Below, in pieces: positions 6,648-14,432 of a DNA stretch of 33,206 nt (positions are counted from its first letter, which is position 1; the number at the start of each line of letters is the position of its first letter). The notes under the pieces were generated by a model. It ran no database searches. It was not told where the DNA came from and was given only the letters and a program-made list of their open reading frames with translations. This DNA comes from Streptomyces roseolus (GTDB lineage Bacteria; Actinomycetota; Actinomycetes; Streptomycetales; Streptomycetaceae), in contig NZ_BMTV01000038.1 in assembly GCF_014649855.1 (NCBI RefSeq), positions 1-33,206 of the forward strand, written 5' to 3'. The translations under genes were made by a program, and so were the position numbers.

Positions 6648-7733
6648 TCAGGCCGGGGCGGGGAGGTCCGCCAGGGCGGCGATCACGTCCTGGTGGTGGC
6701 CGGCGGAGCCGAGGGCGAGCTGGTCGGCCTTGGCGCGCTTGAGCGCCAGGTGGGCCGGGTGCTCCCAGGTCATGCCGATGCCGCCGTGCAGCTGGACGCA
6801 CTCCTCGGCGGCGCGGACGGCGACCCCGGAGCAGTACGCCTGGGCGACGGCCACCGTCAGTTCGGCGTCGGGGGCGCCGGTGGCGAGGGCGTCGGCGGCG
6901 GCGCGGGCCGCCGCCCGGGCTCCGACGAGGTCCAGCCAGAGGTGGGCCATGCGGTGCTTGAGCGCCTGGAAGGAGCCGATCGGCCGGTTGAACTGGTACC
7001 GCTCCTTGGTGTGGCGGACGGTCTCCTCCAGGCACCACTCGGCGATGCCCAGCTGCTCGGAGGCGAGCAGACCGGCGCCGGCGAGCAGGCCGCGGCGGAC
7101 CGCGGCGGGCCCTGCCTCGGGGCCCGCGAGGCGGACGCCCTCGGCGTCGCGGGTGTCGACGACGGCGAGCGGCCGGGTCAGGTCGAGCGAGGACCGGGGC
7201 GTGACCACGGCGTCCGCGGCGTCGACGGCGTACAGGCCGTCGGGGCGCGGGACGAGGAGGACGTCGGCGGCGAGGGCGTCGGCGACGGCGGGGACGCGGT
7301 GTCCGGGCTCGATCGGCTTCCGGGGCGCGGTGGAGAAGGGCAGGGCGAGGACGGCGACGCGTTCGCCGCTCGCCAGCGCGGCGAGCAGGTCGGCCGCCGG
7401 GCCGCCGTCGGCGGCGAGGGCGAGCAGCGTCTCGGTCGCCATCACCGAGCCGGTGAGGTACGGGGCGGGGGTGACGGCCCGGCCGAGCTCCTCCAGGACG
7501 ACGGCCGCCTCGCGGTGGCTCGCGCCCTGGCCGCCGAGCTTCTCCGGGACGAGGAGTCCGGCGGCGCCGATCCCGCTCGCGAGGGCCTCCCAGAGGCCGG
7601 GGAGGTACGGGCTCGGCTCCTCGACGCGGTCGAGGACGGTCCGGGTGTCCGCCCGGTCGGTGAGCAGGGAGCGGACGGCGGCCCGCAGGTCGTCCTCGGT
7701 GTCGGAGTAGAGCAGGTCCGGCTGTCGGGTCAT
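6648..7733 (-). CDS. Acyl-CoA dehydrogenase, short subunit type
   Basis: 361-aa acyl-CoA dehydrogenase-family flavoprotein. The C-terminal all-helical domain is clear: SEQLGIAEWCLEETVRHTKERYQFNRPIGSFQALKHR-type text and QLHGGIGMTWEHPAHL. The middle beta domain is weak compared with classic members. The start overlaps the stop of the preceding dehydrogenase gene by ATGA. Adjacent, unequal acyl-CoA dehydrogenases of this kind are known in actinobacteria as alpha2beta2 heterotetramers (for example in steroid side-chain degradation), with FAD and catalytic residues shared between the two. I infer, but cannot show, that this pair acts together on an unknown acyl-CoA. Confidence 0.83.
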   Translation of the reverse strand: MTRQPDLLYSDTEDDLRAAVRSLLTDRADTRTVLDRVEEPSPYLPGLWEALASGIGAAGLLVPEKLGGQGASHREAAVVLEELGRAVTPAPYLTGSVMATETLLALAADGGPAADLLAALASGERVAVLALPFSTAPRKPIEPGHRVPAVADALAADVLLVPRPDGLYAVDAADAVVTPRSSLDLTRPLAVVDTRDAEGVRLAGPEAGPAAVRRGLLAGAGLLASEQLGIAEWCLEETVRHTKERYQFNRPIGSFQALKHRMAHLWLDLVGARAAARAAADALATGAPDAELTVAVAQAYCSGVAVRAAEECVQLHGGIGMTWEHPAHLALKRAKADQLALGSAGHHQDVIAALADLPAPA

Positions 7734-8917
7734 CGGGCGAGGTCCTTCCAGGGGACGTCCTTGTCGTTGCGGGGCTCGGGCGGCAGGCCGAGGACGCGTT
7801 CGGCGACGATGTTGAGGAGCACCTCGGTCGTCCCGCCCTCGATGGAGTTGCCCTTGGAGCGCAGGTAGCGGTAGCCCGCGTCGCGGCCGGTGAAGTCGAC
7901 GTGGTCGGGCCGGACCATCGTCCAGTCCCCGTACAGCAGCCCCTCGTCGGCGAGGAGTTCGACCTCCAGACCGCTGATGGCCTGGTTGAGGCGGGCGAAG
8001 CCGAGCTTCATGGCGCTGCCCTCGGGGCCGGGCTGGCCGGCGACGAGCTGCTGGCGCAGCCGCTCGCCGGTGAGGCGGGCGACCTCGGCGTCGACCCAGA
8101 GGTCGAGGAGGCGGCGGTGGAGGGCGTGGGTGCGCAGTTCGGGGCGGTCGCGCCAGACGCCGGCGGCCTTGCCGATCATGCCGCCCTCGCGGGGGATGCG
8201 GGCGCCGCCGATGGAGACCCGCTCGTTCATGAGGGTGGTCTGGGCGACGCGCCAGCCGTCGCCCGCCTCGCCGAGGCGGTGGGCGTCGGGGATGCGGACG
8301 CCGGTGAGGAAGACCTCGTTGAACTCGGCCTCGCCGGTGATCTGGCGCAGCGGCCTGACCTCGACTCCGGGGTCGGTCATGTCGCAGACGAAGTAGGTGA
8401 TGCCCCGGTGCTTGGGCAGGTCGGGGTCGGTGCGGGCGATGAGGATGGCCCAGCGGGCGGTGTGGGCGCTGGAGGTCCACACCTTCTGGCCGTCGACGAT
8501 CCAGTCGCCGGTGGCCTCGTCCCTGACGGCGCGGGTGCCGAGGGCCGCGAGGTCGGAGCCGGCGCCGGGCTCGCTGAAGAGCTGGCACCAGACCTCCTCG
8601 CCGGTCCACAGGGGCTTGAGGAAGCGGGACCTGACCTCGTCGGAGCCGTACGCGAGGAGGGTGGGGGCGGCCATGCCGAGGCCGATGCCGATGCGGCGGG
8701 GGTCGTTGTCGGGGGCTCCGGCGGCGGCGAGTTCGGCGTCGACGACGGCCTGGAGGGCGCGGGGGGCGTCGAGTCCGCCGAGGCCGGCGGGGTAGTGGAC
8801 CCAGGCGAGGCCGGCGTCGAAGCGGGCGCGGAGGAAGTCCGGCCGGTCGGTTTCGGCGGGCGGGTGCTCGGCGAGCAGGGCCCGGGTGCGCGCCTTGAGT
8901 TCGGCGGCGTCGGTCAT
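7730..8917 (-). CDS. Acyl-CoA dehydrogenase, long subunit type
   Basis: 395-aa acyl-CoA dehydrogenase with the full three-domain pattern. The middle domain carries QLFSEPGAGSDLA and the WIVDGQKVWTSSAH stretch that contacts FAD; the C-terminal domain ends with GNSIEGGTTEVLLNIVAERVLGL. It oxidises an acyl-CoA to the enoyl-CoA in the cytoplasm, passing electrons to ETF (family knowledge). ATG 8917 overlaps the stop of the MDR oxidoreductase gene by ATGA, and its own stop overlaps the next start by ATGA, so all three genes are translationally coupled. Substrate unknown. Confidence 0.88.
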   Translation of the reverse strand: MTDAAELKARTRALLAEHPPAETDRPDFLRARFDAGLAWVHYPAGLGGLDAPRALQAVVDAELAAAGAPDNDPRRIGIGLGMAAPTLLAYGSDEVRSRFLKPLWTGEEVWCQLFSEPGAGSDLAALGTRAVRDEATGDWIVDGQKVWTSSAHTARWAILIARTDPDLPKHRGITYFVCDMTDPGVEVRPLRQITGEAEFNEVFLTGVRIPDAHRLGEAGDGWRVAQTTLMNERVSIGGARIPREGGMIGKAAGVWRDRPELRTHALHRRLLDLWVDAEVARLTGERLRQQLVAGQPGPEGSAMKLGFARLNQAISGLEVELLADEGLLYGDWTMVRPDHVDFTGRDAGYRYLRSKGNSIEGGTTEVLLNIVAERVLGLPPEPRNDKDVPWKDLAR

Positions 8918-9882
8918 GCGCGGGCTCCTTCCGGGAGGACGACCAGGCGGCCGGTGGTGGTGCCGTCGGCGACGCGCTGGACGGCGTCGGCGGCACCGGC
9001 GAAGGGGACGCGTTCGGCGACGAGCGGCTTGACGGTCCCCTTGGCGGCGAGGGCGGTGAGGGTGTCGTGGCACTGGAGCACGGCGGCCGGGTCGAGCCGG
9101 GCGTAGAGGCCCCAGTGGAGGCCCAGGACGGAGTAGTTCTTCACCAGGGCGTGGTTGAGGGCGGGGGCGGGGATGGTGCCGCTCGCGAAGCCGACGACGA
9201 CGATCCGGCCCTCGAAGGCGACGCATTTGGCGGACTGCTGGTAGGCGTCGCCGCCGACGGGGTCGTAGATCACGTCGGCGCCGCGGCCGCCGGTGGCGGC
9301 CTTGACGGCGGCGACGACGTCCTCGGCGCGGCGGTCGATCACGACGTCGCAGCCGAGGGCGCGGGCGACGGCGGCCTTGTCGGGGCCGCCGACCACGCCG
9401 ATGACGGTGGCGCCGGCGGCCTTGCCGAGCTGGACGGCGGCGCTGCCGACGCCGCCGGCCGCGGCGTGCACGAGGAGGGTCTCACCGGCCCGGAGGGCGG
9501 CGCGGCGGTGGAGGCCGAACCAGCCGGTCTGGTAGCCGATGTGGAGGGCGGCGGCCTCGGCGTCGTCGAGGGCGTCGGGGGCCGGGAGGAGGGTGGCGGC
9601 GTCCGCGAGGGCGTGGTCGGCGAAGCCGCCGTGCGGGAGGGCGGCGGTGGCGATGACGCGGCGCCCGTCCGGGGTCTCGCCGCAGAGCTCGACGCCGGGG
9701 GTGAAGGGCAGGGGCGGGCGGACCTGGTAGTGGCCGCGGCAGAGCAGCGCGTCGGGGAAGTTGACGTTGGCGGCGCGGACCTTGAGGAGGACCTGGCCGG
9801 GGCCGGGTTCGGGGGTGTCCACCTCCTCGCGGCGCATCACCGCGCCGGGTTCGCCGTTCTCGTGCACTCGCCATGCTTGCAT
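8914..9882 (-). CDS. NADPH:quinone oxidoreductase-like MDR enzyme
   Basis: 322-aa medium-chain dehydrogenase/reductase. The N-terminal GroES-like domain has the phrase VRAANVNFPDALLCRGHYQ and TPGVELCGE. The nucleotide-binding domain has HAAAGGVGSAAVQLGKAAGATVIG, with AAxGGVG typical of the zinc-free quinone oxidoreductase branch, and no catalytic zinc ligand set is seen. It is first in an operon with two acyl-CoA dehydrogenases, which suggests an enoyl or quinone reductase role in the catabolism of an acyl compound. The promoter region just upstream holds a palindromic site. Confidence 0.83.
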   Translation of the reverse strand: MQAWRVHENGEPGAVMRREEVDTPEPGPGQVLLKVRAANVNFPDALLCRGHYQVRPPLPFTPGVELCGETPDGRRVIATAALPHGGFADHALADAATLLPAPDALDDAEAAALHIGYQTGWFGLHRRAALRAGETLLVHAAAGGVGSAAVQLGKAAGATVIGVVGGPDKAAVARALGCDVVIDRRAEDVVAAVKAATGGRGADVIYDPVGGDAYQQSAKCVAFEGRIVVVGFASGTIPAPALNHALVKNYSVLGLHWGLYARLDPAAVLQCHDTLTALAAKGTVKPLVAERVPFAGAADAVQRVADGTTTGRLVVLPEGARA

Positions 9883-9905
9883 CCGTCGAGCCTCCGTCCG
9901 TACCG

Positions 9906-9935
9906 AGCGGTCGGCCGCATACTAAGCGGTCGCTT
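9906..9935. promoter_or_regulatory. Promoter and palindromic operator of the acyl-CoA dehydrogenase operon
   Basis: On the minus strand TAGTAT (9919-9924) is a plausible -10 box with a loose TTCCCT -35 box 18 nt ahead. Overlapping it is AAGCG-GT-CGCTT (9924-9935). The core AGCGGTCG recurs at 9906-9913, 19 bp away. A TetR-family repressor is the usual type at such operons, but none is encoded next to it here. Confidence 0.5.
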
Positions 9936-9991
9936 GCCCTTGAGGGAACCACTCGGCCGGACTTCGTGGCGCGCACCGGCCGGAGCGGGCG

Positions 9992-10579
9992 CTAGCCGGA
10001 CTTCTTCGGCCGCGCCCGTACGTGCATCCGCTCGCCCTGGGGTCCGTACAGGCTGAGGAACTCCACCGGCCCGTCGGCGGTCGGGCCGAACCAGTGCGGC
10101 ACCCGGGTGTCGAACTCGGCGGCCTCGCCGGCGGTCAGCACCACGTCGTGCTCCCCCAGGACGAGCCGGAGCCGCCCGGAGAGCACGTACAGCCACTCGT
10201 ACCCCTCGTGGACCCGCGGGTCCGGCTGCTCCGAGGCCTTCTCCTGGACCACCTTGTACGCCTGGAGGCCGCCGGGCTGGCGGGTGAGCGGGTACATGGT
10301 GCGGCCGTGCCGGACGATGGGGCGGGCCCGCACCCGGGGGTCGCCGACCGGCGGGGCGCCGACCAGCTCGTCCAGCGGGACCTGGTGGGCGCGGGCGAGC
10401 GGCAGGAGGAGTTCGAGGCTGGGCTTGCGCTGCCCGGACTCCAGGCGGGAGAGGGTGGAGACGGAGATGCCGGTGGCGGCGGAGAGCTCGGCCAGGGTCA
10501 CCCCCCGGTCGCGGCGGACCCGGCGCAGCCGGGGGCCGACCTCGGTGAGCACGGCGTCGATGCGGTCGTCTTCGGTCAT
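9992..10579 (-). CDS. XRE-family regulator with C-terminal cupin sensor
   Basis: 195-aa one-component regulator. The helix-turn-helix spans about residues 16-74 (VRRDRGVTLAELSAATGISVSTLSRLESG text). A single cupin domain covers about 105-190 (HEGYEWLYVLSGRLRLVLGE and EFDTRVPHWFG). Such XRE-cupin proteins are usually repressors of a neighbouring gene and sense a small ligand or metal. ATG 10579 is chosen because homologous proteins start just before the HTH; the upstream extension to 10669 runs into the divergent gene. It lies head to head with the flavoprotein gene, with a palindrome between them. Likely autoregulated. Confidence 0.85.
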   Translation of the reverse strand: MTEDDRIDAVLTEVGPRLRRVRRDRGVTLAELSAATGISVSTLSRLESGQRKPSLELLLPLARAHQVPLDELVGAPPVGDPRVRARPIVRHGRTMYPLTRQPGGLQAYKVVQEKASEQPDPRVHEGYEWLYVLSGRLRLVLGEHDVVLTAGEAAEFDTRVPHWFGPTADGPVEFLSLYGPQGERMHVRARPKKSG

Positions 10580-10598
10580 GCGTCCAGTGTTGCAGGAA

Positions 10599-10616
10599 CG
10601 GCAAGTTTCCTTGCCG
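10599..10616. promoter_or_regulatory. 18-bp palindromic operator between regulator and flavoprotein
   Basis: CGGCAAG-TTTC-CTTGCCG is a perfect 7-bp inverted repeat with a 4-nt centre. It sits in the 67-nt gap between the XRE-cupin gene and the divergent flavoprotein gene, the usual location for the operator of a local XRE regulator. It would control both genes at once. Confidence 0.65.
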
Positions 10617-10646
10617 CGAGCACGGCTGCCGGGCCACTCTCCCCAC

Positions 10647-11597
10647 ATGAACGCACTCATGGAGGACAACAGCTACGAGGTCGTGGTGATCGGCGGCGGG
10701 GCGGCCGGGCTGAGCGCCGCGCTGGTCCTCGGCCGGTCGCGCCGCCGCACCCTGGTCGTCGACGCGGGCGCGCCGCGCAACGCGCCCAGCGCGCACATGC
10801 AGGGCTACCTGTCGCGGGACGGGATGAGCCCGGCGGAGTTCCTGGCGACCGGCCGCGACGAACTGCGCGCGTACGGGGTCGAGGTCCGGCCCGGGGAGGT
10901 GACGGGCGCGGTCCGGGACGGTGACGGCTTCGCCCTGACGCTCGCCGACGGCACCGCGCTGTCGGCCCGGCGGCTGGTCGTCGCGACCGGTCTCGTCGAC
11001 GAACTGCCGGAGATCGAGGGCCTGGCCGGGCGGTGGGGCAGGGACGTGCTGCACTGCCCGTACTGCCACGGCTGGGAGGTCCGCGACCGGCCCTTCGGGG
11101 TCATCGCCCACGCGGCCATGCCCGCCCACCAGGCGCTGATGGTCTCGCACTGGTCCCCCGACGTCACCCTCTTCCTGAACGACGCCGCCCTCACGGAGCA
11201 GGACGCCCGGCTCCTCGACGCGGCGGGCGTGCGGACCGTGGAGGGCGCGGTCGAGGGGATCGCGGTGGCGGACGACCGGCTGACCGGGGTCCGCCTCGCC
11301 GACGGCCGGACCGTCGGCTGCGAGGTCGTCTTCGCGGCGGCGACCCGGCTCCTCGCCCGCGACGGGGTGCTCCGGCAGCTCGGCGCGGAGCTGTACGAGA
11401 CGCCCTTCGGCTCCTTCGTGAAGGTGGACGAGACCGGCCGGACGAGCGTGCCGGGCGTGTGGGCGGCGGGGAACGTGACGGGCCCGACCGAGCAGGTCGT
11501 CAACGCGGCGGGCCTCGGCTACCGCGCCGGCACGGTCATCAACGGGGAGCTGCTGATGGGCGACCTGGCGGCGAAGGCGGACGGGCGCGCCGGCTGA
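10647..11597 (+). CDS. FAD-dependent thioredoxin-reductase-like oxidoreductase
   Basis: 316-aa class II pyridine-nucleotide-disulfide-like flavoprotein. FAD-binding GGGAAG (about 17-22); ATG motif VVATGLVDELPEIEG; redox-type motif CPYC (Cys137, Cys140) in HCPYCHGWE; C-terminal GVWAAGNVTGPTEQVVNAAGLG, the second FAD contact. CPYCHGxE is the motif I remember for thioredoxin-reductase relatives that oxidise or reduce small dithiols (GliT/HlmI class). The NADPH-binding part lacks a clear GxGxxA, so it may be an oxygen-linked thiol oxidase rather than a true reductase. No biosynthetic genes lie nearby. A second ATG at 10659 is an alternative start. Likely repressed by the divergent XRE-cupin protein. 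Confidence 0.83.
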   Translation: MNALMEDNSYEVVVIGGGAAGLSAALVLGRSRRRTLVVDAGAPRNAPSAHMQGYLSRDGMSPAEFLATGRDELRAYGVEVRPGEVTGAVRDGDGFALTLADGTALSARRLVVATGLVDELPEIEGLAGRWGRDVLHCPYCHGWEVRDRPFGVIAHAAMPAHQALMVSHWSPDVTLFLNDAALTEQDARLLDAAGVRTVEGAVEGIAVADDRLTGVRLADGRTVGCEVVFAAATRLLARDGVLRQLGAELYETPFGSFVKVDETGRTSVPGVWAAGNVTGPTEQVVNAAGLGYRAGTVINGELLMGDLAAKADGRAG

Positions 11598-11776
11598 CCG
11601 GTGCCGGGGTGTCCGTCCGGCCGGCCCGGCCTCGTCCGGTGCCCGGGCCCGGAGGGTGCGCCGGTCGGATGAACCGGGCCGGCAGCGGTCGCGTCGCTCC
11701 AGCGGCGGCTTCAGGATCGGCCATGGTGGCCGGAAACCGGCCCGGAGGCAGGACGACGGAAGGACGGCACCCGCCC

Positions 11777-12556
11777 ATGCTCGACACCCGGTACACCCAC
11801 GGCTCCCCCTGCTGGATCGACCTCGGCAGCCCGGACACCACCGCCGCGGCGGAGTTCTACGCCGCCGTGTTCGGCTGGGAGTACCGCTCGGCGGGCCCGG
11901 AGGCCGGCGGGTACGGCTTCTTCCAGCAGGACGGGGCCACGGTGGCCGCCCTCGGACCGCTCACCGAGGAGGGGGCCCACAGCGCGTGGACGGTGTACTT
12001 CCAGGCCTCGGACGCGGACACGACGCAGATGGTGACGGCCGCCGAGGGTGGCAGGGTCCGCGTCCGCGCCATGGACGTGATGGACGCCGGGCGGATGGCC
12101 GCCCTCACCGACCCCGCGGGGGCCGAGTTCGCCGTCTGGCAGCCGGGCTCGGTGAAGGGCCTCGACCGCACCTCGTCCACCAACACGCTGGTGTGGGTGG
12201 AGCTCCACACGCCCGATCCGGAGGCCGCGCTCGACTTCTACCGCTCGCTCTTCGAGTGGCGGTGGGCCGAGATGGCGGCGCCCGGCATGACGTACCGGGT
12301 GATCTCCACCGCCGACGGCGACCAGCAGGACGCCTCCTTCGGCGGCGCCGCCGAACTCCAGGGCTCCGGCGAACGGTCCCGCTGGGTCCCCTACTTCGCG
12401 GTCGAGGACGCCGACGCGACGGCGGACGCGGTGACCGTCTCCGGCGGCACGGTGCTGCTCCCGCCCGCCGACATCCCCGACGTCGGCCGCCTCGCCTGGT
12501 TCGCCGATCCCTCCGGTGCCGAGTTCGCCGTCCTGAAGCCGGCGCCGACGGGCTGA
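11777..12556 (+). CDS. Two-domain VOC (glyoxalase/bleomycin-resistance) protein
   Basis: 259 aa with two tandem VOC halves. The first runs about 7-125 (GSPCWIDLGSPDTTAAAEFYAAVFGWEY ... TDPAGAEFAVWQP) and the second about 135-257 (VWVELHTPDPEAALDFYRSLFEWRW ... ADPSGAEFAVLKP). The halves repeat the same fold, as in mycobacterial CFP-30B-like hydroxylase-annotated proteins. Function is unknown; these folds bind metals, antibiotics or small ligands. ATG 11777 matches the usual family start, but ATG 11723 has the better RBS (AGGA 6 nt ahead) and adds 18 residues. Confidence 0.85.
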   Translation: MLDTRYTHGSPCWIDLGSPDTTAAAEFYAAVFGWEYRSAGPEAGGYGFFQQDGATVAALGPLTEEGAHSAWTVYFQASDADTTQMVTAAEGGRVRVRAMDVMDAGRMAALTDPAGAEFAVWQPGSVKGLDRTSSTNTLVWVELHTPDPEAALDFYRSLFEWRWAEMAAPGMTYRVISTADGDQQDASFGGAAELQGSGERSRWVPYFAVEDADATADAVTVSGGTVLLPPADIPDVGRLAWFADPSGAEFAVLKPAPTG

Positions 12557-12573
12557 CCGGCAGGACGTCCCCC

Positions 12574-12609
12574 AGGGCCTGATCCGACGCCCATGGTCAG
12601 ACAGGCCCT
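12574..12609. terminator. Bidirectional terminator between VOC and deacetylase genes
   Basis: AGGGCCTG (12574-12581) pairs with CAGGCCCT (12602-12609) over 20 nt. It lies between the convergent genes, and its right arm covers the first base pairs of the deacetylase stop codon. Confidence 0.55.
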
Positions 12610-13369
12610 AGCGGGGGAAGAGCTCGAAGGTCACCGCCGGGCGGCCGCCGAAGCGGGCGGCGTCCCGGGAGGTGGCGGCCGTCATGAACTCCCTGACGTA
12701 CTCCTCCGGTTCCTGCTCCGTCAGGGCCTCGATGTAGGCGCGGTGGCAGAGCAGGGACTCGACGGCGCGCTCCAGGCCGGGGCCCGCGTCGACGGCGTGG
12801 GTCGGGGTGCTGGAGGCGGCGACGGCGACGTGACGGACGCCGTCCCAGGGCTCCAGGCCCCGCTCGGTCAGCTCGGGGAAGATCCAGCGGTTGCCCGCGT
12901 CCGACGCCGCGTCGAGGGTGGCGCGGCCCACGGCCACGTGGTCGGGGGTGTTGCGGGGAGCGCCGGGGCCGTCGCCCCAGGTGTCCCGGTGGTTGAGGGT
13001 CACGACGAGGTCGGGGCGGTGGCGGCGGATCGCGGCGGCGATGTCGCGGCGCAGCGCGGTGCCGTACTCGATGACGCCGTCGCGGTGGTCGAGGAACTCG
13101 ACGGTGTCCACGCCGACGACGGCGGCGCTCGCCCGCTGCTCGCGTTCGCGCAGCGGGCCGCACACCTCCGGGGCGAGCGTGTCGATGCCGGCCTCGCCAC
13201 GGCTGACCAGCAGGTAGACGACTTCCTTGCCGGCGTCGGTCCAGCTCGCCACGGCCGCCGCGCAGCCGTACTCGAGGTCGTCGGGGTGGGCGACGACGGC
13301 GAGGGCTCGCTGCCAGTCCCCCGGCAGCTCCGGCAGCTCGGGCAGGTCGGTGGCTTCGGTGTCGATCAT
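12608..13369 (-). CDS. PIG-L/LmbE-family N-acetylglucosaminyl-type deacetylase
   Basis: 253-aa zinc deacetylase of the PIG-L superfamily. The metal motif AHPDD is at 27-31 (ligands His28 and Asp31; Asp30 the likely base), and the third ligand is His144 in NTPDHVAVGRA. Known members remove acetyl from GlcNAc in mycothiol and glycopeptide pathways. ATG 13369 overlaps the stop of the SIS gene by ATGA, so the two are coupled. Together they look like an amino-sugar pathway: a SIS enzyme acting on a sugar phosphate and a deacetylase on an N-acetyl sugar. The exact substrate is unknown. It is not mshB by context. Confidence 0.85.
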   Translation of the reverse strand: MIDTEATDLPELPELPGDWQRALAVVAHPDDLEYGCAAAVASWTDAGKEVVYLLVSRGEAGIDTLAPEVCGPLREREQRASAAVVGVDTVEFLDHRDGVIEYGTALRRDIAAAIRRHRPDLVVTLNHRDTWGDGPGAPRNTPDHVAVGRATLDAASDAGNRWIFPELTERGLEPWDGVRHVAVAASSTPTHAVDAGPGLERAVESLLCHRAYIEALTEQEPEEYVREFMTAATSRDAARFGGRPAVTFELFPR

Positions 13370-14298
13370 GCCCGCAGGATACGGGCCGCGTCGGCCGCGG
13401 TCGGGCGGAACGCTCCGGCGAGGATGACGGAGCGGGAGACGTGGCGGGGGCGGTCGGGGTTGAGTCCGCGCCGGGCGGCGAGGGCGACGGCGAGGCGCTG
13501 GGCGCGGACCAGGGCGGCGACCGGGTCGACGGCGTCGGCGGTGAACAGGGCGCCGGTGGACTCGACTTCCTCGCGCAGCCCGGACGGTGCGGGCCCGAGG
13601 CACCAGACGAGGCTGGTCCGGTCGCTGATGCTGATCGGACCGTGGCGGTACTCCATCGCCGGGTACGACTCCGTCCAGACGCGGGCGACTTCGCGGAGCT
13701 TGAGCGCCGCCTCGTCGGCGAGGCCGACGGTCCAGCCGGTGCCGAGGAAGGTGAACTGGACGCGCCGTTCCCACGCCGGGGGCAGGGGTTCGTAGAGGGC
13801 GAGCTCGGCGTCGGCGAGGGAGGGCCCGAGGTCCACGCCGAGCCCCGCGCGCAGGAGTTGCAGGGCGGTGGTCGCGAAACGGGTCTGGACGACGGAGCGT
13901 TCGTCGGCGAAGGAGAGGTCCACGACCCGGTCGGCGAGCCGGCCGGCGGGGCTGTCCGGGACGCCGGTGAGGACGAGGGTGGGCAGCCGGCCCGCCGCGC
14001 CGCCGAGGAGGTCGACGACCTCGGTGGTCGTACCGGAGCGGGTGAGGGCCACGAGCCGGTCGTAGCCCCGGCCGAGCGGGGTCCGCTCGGAGGCGGGGAA
14101 GGCGTCGGTCTCGCCCGCGCCGAGGGACTCCCGCAGGGCCGCGTAGGCGCGGGCGATCAGGTACGAGGTGCCGCAGCCGACGACCGCCACCCGCTCGCCG
14201 GACCGGGGCAGCCGGTCGGCGAGCGGGCCCGCGAGGGCGGCGGCGCGGCGCCAGGAGTCGGGCTGGCCGGCGATCTCGGCGGTGACGTGTGCGCTCAT
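13366..14298 (-). CDS. SIS-domain sugar-phosphate isomerase/deaminase
   Basis: 310 aa with two SIS folds. The first is near 40-170 (VAVVGCGTSYLIARAYAAL, then ALTRSGTTTEVVDLL); the second is near 190-305 (FTFLGTGWTVGLADEAALKL, then ESYPAMEYRHGPIS). The second stretch resembles the sugar-phosphate site of GlmS and AgaS. There is no glutaminase domain, so it is a stand-alone isomerase or deaminase, perhaps AgaS-like. It is translationally coupled to the PIG-L deacetylase gene downstream, which supports amino-sugar metabolism. No PTS or ABC sugar transporter lies next to it. Confidence 0.83.
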   Translation of the reverse strand: MSAHVTAEIAGQPDSWRRAAALAGPLADRLPRSGERVAVVGCGTSYLIARAYAALRESLGAGETDAFPASERTPLGRGYDRLVALTRSGTTTEVVDLLGGAAGRLPTLVLTGVPDSPAGRLADRVVDLSFADERSVVQTRFATTALQLLRAGLGVDLGPSLADAELALYEPLPPAWERRVQFTFLGTGWTVGLADEAALKLREVARVWTESYPAMEYRHGPISISDRTSLVWCLGPAPSGLREEVESTGALFTADAVDPVAALVRAQRLAVALAARRGLNPDRPRHVSRSVILAGAFRPTAADAARILRA

Positions 14299-14410
14299 GC
14301 ACCGAGTTGTAGCGGTCCGTGACCCGCCGGGACCATGTGCGATCGGGGTCCGGCGCTTGGACTTTCGCGCGCGCCGGACCCGGGGCCGTGGCCGCGTCCG
14401 TGCGGGGCGC

Positions 14411-14431
14411 GTACGGCGTACGGCGTACGGC
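14411..14431. repeat. Three perfect GTACGGC tandem repeats
   Basis: Three head-to-tail 7-bp units lie in the 134-nt gap between the SIS gene and the iminopeptidase gene, ending one base before the latter's stop codon. Seven is not a multiple of three, but the repeat lies outside coding sequence. Likely slippage-prone; no function seen. Confidence 0.8.
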
Positions 14432-14432
14432 G

